A stretch of DNA of 53,577 nucleotides, taken from NCBI GenBank assembly GCA_943357285.1, contig CALRGJ010000009.1, forward strand, positions 1 to 53,577, read 5' to 3'. Source of the stretch: Candidatus Peribacteria bacterium (lineage in GTDB: Bacteria > Patescibacteriota > Gracilibacteria > UBA1369 > LOWO2-01-FULL-3). The notes beneath the pieces were generated by a model, which worked only from the letters and a program-made list of their open reading frames with translations, did no database searches and was not told the DNA's origin. This document shows, one piece after another, positions 1-12,000 of this stretch. A program made the translations under genes and the position numbers. Each line of letters starts with the position of its first letter. The first letter of the stretch is position 1.

Positions 1-2
1 GA

Positions 3-3000
3 GTGCTCAGATATGCAGAGGATGTACGTAAAAACAATGATCTCAGATATGCAGAGGATGTACGTAAAAGCAATGATCTCACAGATGTAAAAATTGTTTT
101 CTACGATAAAAATAAAGATTCAGTGCAGGATTTATCCAGTGCTTTGGAAAACCTCTACCTAAATGGAGATGGTGCTAATAAAAATAGATTAGCTGGTGTG
201 GTTTTGGTTGGAAATATTCCTCTGCCGGTAGTTAACAAAGAAGGAAATCGTTACATAAGCATGTTCCCATATACCGATTTCTCTGATCAGGCTTACAAAT
301 ATAATCCTGAAACAAAAAGCTTTGAGCGAAATGCATCTGTCGCCTTTCCTAAGCCAGAAATCTGGCATGGGGTAATCAGATCTCCTAGTGATGATTTTGC
401 TGGCCGTGAACAGTTGGCAGAATATTTTGATAAGAATCATTTGTACTACGAAGGCGTGGAAATGTTCTCAAAGTTTGATAGGAGAATGTTCTTCGGAGAT
501 TTGGTGCATGAAGAGGAACAGCTAAATCCTGATTCATTCAAACAGTATTTGAAGTACATTACTTCATTCGAAGACCTTGCCTACATGCGTTACAACAAGT
601 TTTGGGCGCAAGAGTTGAGTAGTCAAAGTATGGAAGTTCTAAAAGATATACCTGCAGAAATAAAACCAAAAACTGAGAACAAAGCACTACAAGATTTCTT
701 AAAAGACACAAATCCTCTAGAAAATGTGCCGGATATTTACGCTAAATCTATAATTGATCAAAACTTAATTCCTTATTATCAGGTTTTAAGCAAATATATT
801 GGCAGCACAAATGATTTCTCGTACAACACGGCACGTTATGAAAAAAGCACTAATGGCAGCCCAAATATCGATAGCGTTGTAGGACTTATTGGAATAAAAG
901 ACGAGTATACAAAATATTATCTCAAGAGCGTAAACGAAGCACTTGAGAAAAAAATTAACGAGGTGGCTGCGAAGATTCAAGAGCCATTAAATATTGTCGA
1001 CTACTCAAAATTAACAGGTAAAATTGGCAATCAAGATTTTGTTATTCAAGCCTCTGACAATGGTGTGCCAATTAATGTAAATGGATTGTTTTACAACTTT
1101 AATTATAAGAATGAACAAGATGGAAAATGGTACATCAATGGTACGGATACCGCTATTTTAGAAAGTCCAAAACAGTGCGTGCCGCTACTTGGATCTACAA
1201 AATCCAGCTACTTTGATAAGAATCTCTCCTTTAATCCTAAGGCGGTTGGCGGTGAATATTCAATTCTCACTCGCTCATTGAGATCAGATAATGGAGCTAC
1301 TGGTACTGATTTACATACTGCAGGAGTGTACACAAGAATGCTTTCTCCTTCTTCCGCAGGTGCTAAAGATTCTGAATTATTTACTGCTACCGGTGGAGCC
1401 TATGCCGGTCAGGCAAACAGTGATGGCACATACAATACCGGAGCAATCATTGAGGATAATCCGGCTTATGGAATTTCAGCGTTCATAAATAACCCATTGG
1501 CTGGAAAGGGTACAAATTATAGAAGCCCCATAGAGAGAGATGTGAAGAATATCCCTTCTCAGAATTTGAATCAGATAGATGATCAGGGATTACAAAAAGG
1601 TGATGTGATTGTAAAAGTGAATGGTCAAGATTTGAATTATGCTTACAGCTTTGATCAGGCAATTGAGAATTCATATCAGTCGGTGAAATATGTACTTGAT
1701 ACAATTAACGATAATAATGTTACGCCATCTCAGCAATTCAAGAACTTTCCATATCCAATCAAATTTAGACCAGGTGACAATCCTGATGTTAAGCGTAATG
1801 CAACTGCAGTTGTTGGTTATTTCAGTGTTGATTTTTACCGAAATGGAAAAGCTGGAAAAAAATATTTCTCCTTCACAGTTAGGAATGCTTCTACAACAGA
1901 CAAAGGCCTAACTAGTGATTACCCTCCTCAAGGTGATACCAGAGCCTACGTTCTTTTGGATACACCTACAAATATTAACTTCAATGATGCCAGTATTTAT
2001 AGCGATGATAGTCGCAGCCAAGGTGCTATTTTCACTTTGTATCGAAATAAAAATGATGGTTATAACAACGGCTCCTATGATGCTTCTGCAGGTTGCAATG
2101 CAAATTCTACCAGCAAAAATAGCGATAGATGTTTGGGAATGGTAGCCACTATTCCCGTGCTTGATCCTGCCGGAAGCTTGGCTCCAATTTTAATGACAAT
2201 TCCAGGGTTGGGAGATCGTTTAAAATTCCCGGAAAAAGTAAAAAGAAATAATCTTGGACAAAATTCTGCCGAAGAAGACGATTACACAAAACATGTAGAT
2301 AGCTATCAATTCCCGGGAGGTTTGCAAACTGACTACCACAAATATGATGACGTGGATCAGGTTTATTTCAATTCTTGCTATACCGGTTTACCAAGCGTAG
2401 CGGCTACTTCAGTCGATTCAAATCCTTATAGATTTGTTTTGGATGCTTCAACAATTGAGACAGATCCAAATGCTATTCATAATGTTGCTCCTGATTTCTA
2501 CGGTCAGTTAATGAAACAGTTTGAGACTTTTATTAATAGTGGAACAGCTAAGCAAATTGATTATTCCACCAATAATGGAACTGCAGAAAGTAGCACTTAT
2601 GATCCTAAAACCTCTATTTGGGCTGGCCGTGATAAAGTGGATGCAAGCGAAATCATTCTAAATAGTGAACCGAAACTTACTCTAAAAGATTTCTCCGATT
2701 ATTATGGACTTTTTGATGGAATGGATAATGACGGGAATGGTTTAACAGATTACAAATGGATAGATAGCGATAATGATGGAGTGTTTGATTTAAAGTACTA
2801 TGACTTTAAAGAAGCGGATTTAGAATATGGAATACCGAGCTGGGATATTCAAGAAATTGCTAGAAAATTATTATCTCATGATGCCAGCTACACAATTCCA
2901 TATGGAGTACCTTCTTTCCCTAATAAAAAATTTGATAAGGATGTAACACTTACCGTAAAAGCGGATAGCGTAAAAAAACTACCTAGCTTAATTCTCCATA

Positions 3001-6000
3001 ATGAACCGACTGACTATACAATTTCACAGCAGATGAAATCTCAGACTGCATTTAGTCTACCTATTGATAATCCGAGATATGTAGCTTTTCAAACTGCACC
3101 TAAAAAAGGCCCTGATTATCCAGCTGATCAAAATCAGCCAAGCAAACCGAATCTTGATGTACAAGCAATTATTAATAGCTTGGGCGATACAAATCCACCT
3201 GTTTATCCTGGTCAAATTCAAAAGATAAAATATGTAAATCTTTTTGATTCAGATATTTCTAATATGGCTCAGTTGCAATCTGCAATAATTACTAAAGCAA
3301 CAGAGCTAGCTTCATTGCCAGGTAGCTACAGAATTATTGATACAAATGCTGCACCCGATAAGTACACTCAAAAAGACATAATTGATGCAATTCTAAATAA
3401 CTATTTGTCCCCTGTAGTAAATAATAATGATTCCGACAGTCCGGCTTCAGGTTTTAATTTAGAAAAAGCTTCTAGCAAAAAGATTTATGATGCCTTGGGT
3501 TGGCTGAAGATGAGTATTGATGAAAAGCATCAGTATATACTTCAGTATTACTTGAGTGGTGGTGACAATGGTTACGCTGCAGATCGTACGCTCTTACCGT
3601 CTCCTGCAGGCTCTCAAGCGGCCTTTGGTTACGAGGCGGCATACTTAGTGCTTGATGGGGACAAGAGTTCGTTCGATATGAATTTCAATAAAGCAGTACC
3701 GGAGGAAAAAGATAATGTTTTTGATCCTATATATCAGATAACAAACCCAGGCAGTGGTGCGAATGGCGGTCAGGGACAGGGAGAAGAAAGTGATTCATCC
3801 GATCAAGGTGCGCAAAAAGATGGTGAAGATTTTGAATTTGTCTGGGTACAAGATTTTCTAAAAGAAATGAAGAAGTTTATCGATTCTCTGAAAACAGAGC
3901 CTCAATTTACTAATGAGTGTTTTAGCCCAGAATCATGGAACCCTGGTTACAAAGATAAATTGCCAGTAGGTCCTGCTAAAACCGGAGATGTTAGTGCTCC
4001 CGCCATAGACACAAATGTTCCTGATCCAAATGCCAATCAGGTTCAAATAAATAGTTATGTTTATCATGAAATTGCCGGATATGATGATCTTCTTCAAAAA
4101 ATTGAAGCTCAAAAAAATGCTCCTGTTACGAGTTCTGAGAATGGAAGTGTGGGAGTAGTAAATGCAGAAAATAATGGAACTGGAAGTGGAACTACCGGTG
4201 AAAATGGAGCTACTAATGTAAATAACACTGTTGGTAACACCTCTACTCAAGGTACAGGCTTACAGCAAATCCTAGATAATATCAGCAAAGATGCTGGGAT
4301 AGTAAAGAAAAATAGTACTATAAATAACTCTGGTTCAGATGGAGCTGGGACTTCAAATACATCTGTATCTAATGTTGGAAATGGCGGACTAAAAAATGCA
4401 GGGAATAGCTTAAACGGAACTGTAACAACAACTGAAAATAATGGGGTAACCGGAAATACTGGAGACGCTGGTGGTGGAGCTAACGCTACAAGTGACACTA
4501 CTCAGAACGAAAAAGATCTTCAAATTTTAAAGTCTACTCTGATAGAAGACAAGGCTCCAATATCCAGAGGCCCTCAGACTAAGCCCGTGGAAACTCCGCA
4601 GAAAACGGCTGAAATCCAGAAGGTAGAAACTCCAGTTGAAATTCAAAAAGAGCCAGAGATAAAACCGGAGCCAAATCAGAAATGGGAAGAATACTTTATC
4701 GGTGGAAAATATTATCAAAAATTTCTTCCAAAGAGACCACAGACAAATGTTCGTAGATTATTAGCTGAAGTTCTTACAGATAATCCTTTTGTTAATGCTT
4801 CAACTGATGATTTCAGCAAGTACATCGTAGAAAGCAATGATTCAATGGTGGCTGATAACAGCTCTCTGATGAAAATTGAGGCGGTTATTTTTGACTCGAA
4901 AGGAAATGCGGAGATCAATGGTAGTCATAAAGTTAAATTCTCCATATCTTCAGATTTAGTCAGCTTCAAGGGAAATAATATTGTTGATAGCAAGAATGGT
5001 ATTGCAACAGTTTATATAAAAGCAGGCAAAATTACCGGAGATTTTTACATTAAAGCAGAAGTTTTAAAAGATAATGGAAAGGTAGACACAAACTATCAGG
5101 TTGTTACAAAAAATTTAAATTTGGTCGCTGGAGAACCCGCCAGCGTGGATATTAAATCTGATTCTGGAGTCTTGGTGGCAAACAATCAGTCCAAGATGAT
5201 TTTGAATGTTGTGTTGAAAGATAAATTTGGAAATGTAGCTAATAATTCATTTGAAAAAATAGGAATTTTTGTAAACGATAAAGTGAAAATTGATCAAAAA
5301 AACGACAGTGATAACAAACTTATTGGTACACAACTAGACACCCTAGATGGAGGCGCAAGTGTAGAACTCTTTGCGGGCATAAAATCTGGCTCTGCTGACG
5401 TTGTGGCAGTGGTAATGGATCAAGAGTTACAGGATAAATTATTGGAAGCTGGAAACAACATTGGCAGCATAGATTTCAAGAAGTATGTTGGTGCTACAAA
5501 ATCTTTCCAAATCCTGGATAAGGTGGATTTGGCACTAGAGATATTTGATGAGAATTTCAAAGCAATTAGCGAATTGCCGGCAGATGGTAAATCAATCGTA
5601 AGGTTAGGAGTAAAATTATTAAATAATGGACAGATTGTTAAGGCTTTTAATGGACCGGTAAAATTCACGGTCCTAAAAACTAATCTTGGAAATTTTGTCT
5701 CCAATCCTCCTTCTCACTTGGTAAATGGAGAATTAAACCCAGCAAATATTAGCTTTAAAGCCGGCAAGGTAACCGGTGATGAGGAAATTCTTATAAGTAT
5801 TCCCGGTTTCGCCAGTGATTCGTTTAAATTCAAAGTAAAAGCAAATAAAGCTACTCAGATAATGCTGAGTGGATCCGAAGATATCGTAGATACAAATTCA
5901 GCCAAACAAGTAATTTTGACTGCTAAGGTATTGGATGAAAATGGAAACATAGTAGAAGGAGATAATGGTACTGTAATCAATTTTTATGCTTCAAAAGCTA

Positions 6001-9000
6001 CCACTGATTTAATAAATTTCTCAGCAAATAAAGCTGTTACAAAGAATGGTGTGGCAACAGTACAAATTACAGGAAAGAATATTTCCGGCAGTGCAAATAT
6101 TATTGCCGAAAGTTCTGGACTCACTAATGGAAAAATTCCGTTAAAAATAAATAAGCATGTCACGAGTGATATCGTGAAAAATTTCTCACCAAGGTCACTG
6201 TATGTTTCACTGCTTGGAGGAGCTTATGGACAAGTGGGAGATCAAAATAATTTGGCTAATTCTATCCTATTCTCAAAAGGGCAGGTAGAAACAATAAGCA
6301 CTGTCACCGCTACACAAAGCGAAAAGAAGCGCATGTTTGCAGTTGATGGTTATGGTAAAATTGATTTCCTTACTAGCACTGTTTATGGAAAAGTAATTGG
6401 TGCTACTAATTCCTTCCCATATCAAAAGGTTTCAATTTCTGATGACATAGCCGGTGATGATTTGGCTAATGTTTTCCTGGTACCGAAGACTGATTCTCCG
6501 GTATTACTGGTTGATGAAAAAACTAATATGCCGGACAAGGACGGTGTTTTTGTGAAGACTTTGGATGAAGCAAATAAGAGCATGTTCAGTCAGGACGCTG
6601 ATGGAGTTTACGTGAAGGTGGGAAGTGATACAAAAATGAAAGTAGATAAATATGGAAGAATTTTTATCAATGATGAGGTTTATAAACTTCGTATTCCTAC
6701 AAAAGATGATCAGCTAGATGTTAGCACTTTCGCTTTCATCCTTGCAAAAGGTGGTTCCGATATAGCGATGATTTCATTCAATCAGAATTTTGGCAAAGGT
6801 GTTAATACTATTAGTTTTGGAGAAAATATTCAAAATTTGACTCCGGGTATTTACGTAGAATCAATTACTACAAAAAATAAATATTCATTTACCTCAGCAT
6901 ATAGCGGCAATTCTACTGCAGAACCTCAGGGAATTTATTTTATTGATAATGAAGAAGAGATAGATACTAATCAAGCTCCAGGCTTCGGATATAGTAGTTT
7001 GGATGGGGCTAAAAAAGAATTTGGCTTGGGCTTTCAAGGTTCAAATAAGCATATGCTTTTATTTGCAGCTGGAAATTCCGTGGGAGCTTCTTTTGTGCCT
7101 TATGCATCTGATTCTGGAATTATTTATGGTGATCCAACCATTAAGTTGAAGGTGGATGGAAATTTGGTAAGCAAAGATACCGGATACAGCAAAGATATTG
7201 GCAAATCTATTTTCAGCGGGCAAGAGCCTATTCAACAAATGATTGAGTTTGATGCTAATGGGGATGACTATGAAGATTTATTATTGGTGTATGAGAGTGG
7301 ACTTATTAGATTGATGGAGAATGAGATCAGCAATAAAAGATTCCGTGATAGAGGTTATATTTTGAATATATATGGAGGCATAGAAAGTATTGCGAAAATT
7401 GATGTGGATAATGATGGCTATGATGACTTGGCCGTAGGTACGAAGCAGCCATGTAATGCCGGCGAGCAATGTGTAAGTTTGATTAAGAATACTAATGGTA
7501 ACTTTGATAGAAAACCTTTGAATTTAGCTCTTCAAGATAGAAAAGTTTATGAGATGAAGGGGTCAGATATGAATAATGATGGTTGCCAGGATTTGGTAAC
7601 CAGCGATTCATCCGGTAGCATTAGCATTTTCTACAATAAATCTGATGGAAAAAGCTGCAATGGTTTAGAAACAAATTATGGATATAGTAAGAATTTTGGT
7701 TTTACACTCAAGAGTGGTTTGAATGAAGTGGCTAATCTTTTCCTCAATTATCCGGGCATGGAAACTCCTGACGATGGAAAGGATAAAGCTAATGCAGATG
7801 GAAGTGAGGCAGGTAAATCCAACTGGTATAAATTCATTCAATTTAGTCTACCAACAACTCAGCCGCCGGCAGTAAATCCTAAGGAAAAAGATCCGGCCTT
7901 TAGTAGTGCTCAGTACGCTAAGGACGGAATTGACTTACAAAATACAATTTTGGGAAGTGGTCAAATAACGACAAAAGATGTACCTCAACAAACTTTCAAT
8001 AAAAACTATGATTTCATTCATATTTCTGAAGATGGAAGATTTAAAGGTAAATCTGTTAAAGAAGCAAAAGATTTAAATGGTGGTTCCGTAGCAAATGGAG
8101 ACGTGATTGAATATTTAATTGCCCTTCAAAATGATAGTGATCAAGCGGTAAATAATCTGATGCTTTCTGATGCCACACCTACTTCAATGACACTTATTCA
8201 GAGTAGTTTGAAGTGTTTGGATGCCGGTTGCAGCGATAAATTGGAGTGGCTGGATACAGGCACAAGCTTAAGGTCCGCAATCATTAAAAACATCAGTATT
8301 CCGGCTAAGGGAAAGAGAATAATTAGTTATCAGATGACAGTGGATTTAACTCCTAAGGTTCACTTTGATATTGGAAATAATTTTGTGAAATATCCATCCA
8401 ATGCCAATGATCCATATCAGGATATAATGGTTAGACCTGAGGTAAATCCAGATGGAATTATTACTTACCTATATTCAACCGGCGCAAAAACTTATGAAAA
8501 ATTTGATGTTAATCCCGCTAATAATTCAAAAAATGCTTTAGATGATGCTTTTGAAAAAATCGGTTTACCAAGTCCAACTGAGTTATTGAAGAATGCCAAT
8601 GGAGAATTATCTCCCGAAGTAAAAGCATCATTACAAAAATTTTCCGGTTCTCAATATTCGGATAAAGATTATAACGGCTGTGCTGATTCATGGAATTCTG
8701 TTCTCACAAATGCACAAGATACAGGTGAAGCAGTGGCCAATGGAATTGGAAATATTCTTGGAGCGATGAGATGTTCCGGGGCTGGTTGTCTGCCTATTCC
8801 ATATAATATTGCTCTGCTGACTCCTAACGCTATGGGCCCAGGAACACCTGGATTCCCAGCATTTCTTGCCGGTACTCCTAATCCACCATTCTTCGGATTC
8901 TTTTTACCAAGCTATACAATTTCAAGTTTGAGACTTTATCTCTCTCCTACTTTAACGATGGGACTTGGCACTGCTATTTGTTCCGGTCCTAATTCAGCCG

Positions 9001-12000
9001 CCGGAATGTGTTTTGCCTTTGCTGCACCAGGTGGTATTCCAGGAGCATGTAGTGCCATTAAGGCTAGCGTAGATCAGGCAATATCTTCTGCAAAGAGCGC
9101 AGTTGTGGATACAGCTACCGGTCAATCAGCTGTCATTACGGATGGCGAAGGAACTGGAGGTACTAAGGGAGTAAATATGGGTGGAAGTTTTGGTAGTCCT
9201 GACAGTCCACTTTCCGGTAATGCAAAAGTTAATATAAAAATACCTGGATTCCCAAGTGTTGTTACAAATTGGTTGGATGGAGAAATTGATGAAATTTACA
9301 GTAAACTTTTGCGCTTCCCTACCTTCTATTTCATTTTGCCAGACTTCTCAAAAGTGGCTCAAGAAAGCAAATTAGCAGGTAAGGAATTTAGTTTTTCGAG
9401 CTTCCATGACTTTGCTACAAGCCTTAGTAATTTCCCATTCGTGAAGCTTGAAGGAAAAGAAATTCTAATCAAGGTTCCAGCCATTTCTCCAAAAGAAATA
9501 GCTAAATATAAGATCCAAGCAGATGCGTGGTTGAAGCATATGGAGAACGAATTACAAAAGTATAATGCGTGGAATTGTTCTGCAAATGAGAATAGAAAGA
9601 CCATTTGTGACAACATAATGGTGAACATGCAGAATTTGATGGCCTCAGTGAAGAGGACAATGGATATGCTGGATAAGATTGCGAATCTTCCAAAAGATAT
9701 TTTGCAGTTTAAAAATATGCAGTCTAAATATGCGACCCAGATAATTTGTTATCTCGATGCAATAACAAATTACACTGGTGGATATATCAAGAGACAGCAA
9801 AAGATTATAGAGTCATGGATTAAAACTATCCAAGATGTAATTCGCACATTTAAGGAGTGGAAAGTCTTGCTCGATGTGGTAGCGGACTATCAACAATCAT
9901 GTGACAAATGTAAGAGTGATAGATTCGGCAAGTTGGGATTATTGATGCAGCTTTTTGTGGCAATACCGGATATTCCAATTATTCCTCTACCAAAATGGCC
10001 AGATGTAGTTGTAGATTTTTCTCAAATTAAAACTGGCATTAAAATTGTTTGGCCAGATGTAGTTTTCCGACCTGAGCCAATTACTTTGCCAAATCTACCT
10101 GACATCACTTTGCCGGAAGTTCTTCCAGATGTGAATATTGATTTATCGGGCTTAAATTTCAATGTAAATTTACCTGATCTATCCAAGTTTTCTTTGCCAA
10201 CTTTGCCGGATCTACCTCAAATTCCTATTCCTCAATTACCAGACCTACCTAGACCTCCAAAAATTCCTGGTCTACCAAAAATAGTTGGTAAATTGATGGC
10301 AAATTTAAAAGTTGTTTTCAAAATTCTTTGCTTATTAAAAAATGGATTTATTCCAATTCCGGAAACAACTTTGAATACAGAACTTGAAACTCTTACTCAG
10401 CCTAGCGTGGATGCCATTCTGCCTTTGATCAAGAACCTCGGAATGCAATATCCACCTATTCAATATAGTTATGTTGACCAGATCAGAATCACTGGAAAAT
10501 TGAGTTTTGATGTCGATACTAATCTTATATATGTCGTAGCGGATAAAGGTGCTCAAATATGGAATGAGGGAATTACAAGCTTTGTGAAAAGCATTAATAG
10601 AATTACAAATATACCTTTTGGACAAGCATTAAATACTTTGATTCAGGAGGCAATAAATAAAGCGGCTGCAGAAGCACAGAAATCAATAAATGAAGGAACA
10701 AACACGGTAAATGACGCTGCTGATAATGCGTTGCCACTCAGTTTTGATACTTCCGAAATGATGAGTTTCAAGAAAGAAATGGATGACTATGTTGCAAGTG
10801 TGAAAGCTGAAGCTACAACACCAGACGTATATCACTTAGTAGCAACTCAACATTTCATTGATTCCACAGACCCAATATTGAATAGAAGTTTGGCTGATGT
10901 AAAAGCCGGAATAAAATTTGAAGATCTGCCTGATGGCGGAAATCTAAAACAATTAGCTGAAATTAGAAATCAGATGATTGCTTCAGTGGATTCATTGAAT
11001 TCTTCTACCAACATATTAAGTGAAATTGAAGACTTTAATGAATTCAATAAAATCCTTGTTGATAATAATGATCAACGTATTGATCTTATTGCCGCTAATC
11101 CTACGGTAAGTGACCTTGGCCTAAGCAATATTAGCGACACGGTATCAGGCAAAACATTAGCCTTCAGTTTCCTAGGAAAGGATATTGAAAATACTATTAA
11201 TCAAGCAGCCAATAGTGCCAACTTACCTGACAAGAGAAACTTAATCGCTTCTGCAATTGATTTCACACCACAAAGTGCAGTAGAAAGCGCAAATACGCCA
11301 GCTACTACCCCTGCAGGATTCTCTGTATCAGCCGGTGGAACAAACGAGAGCGTACTGAATTATGCTACAGAACTAAAAGGCCGTACCAATATTGTTTTTA
11401 GTGATGTAGACCATGATAAAGATACGGACATTATTTATTCAATGGGTGGAGATGTTTATATGAAAACCAACTACAAAAATACTCCAAATTTGGCGAAGGG
11501 AGATTTGATTGTTGGCTTCACCAAAAATACTGTTGGGGATTATGTAAATGCAGGTGGAGGTGGTGTACAAGGAGTGCAAGTTCCATATATTGGAACAGGT
11601 AAAATTGATATTTCTTGGTTGGCAACCGAAGATGCAATTTCATATGAAGTAGTTTTAAGAAAATCTATTTATGATGAATTTAAAGATGCAGCATATTCAT
11701 TTAAAATAAATGTCACTGATTTAAGTGATAAATCAGCTCCTAGAATTTCCGAAAAGATTCCAAATGGAAATTATTACGTGAGTGTCTTTGCTGTAAATTC
11801 TCTAGGTAATAAATCATTAGAATCCGAGGTAATAATTGCCGCTCCCCAATCTTGTGCAGATAATGATGCGCCAATGCCTGTAATCAATACTACAAATTAT
11901 ACTTTGCCTATATTTAAGAATTTGCAGATTGATGCCAGCGCGTCGTTTGATCCTGATGGAGAAGTGGAACAATATTATTTGGAAACTGTTCCATTTGAAA

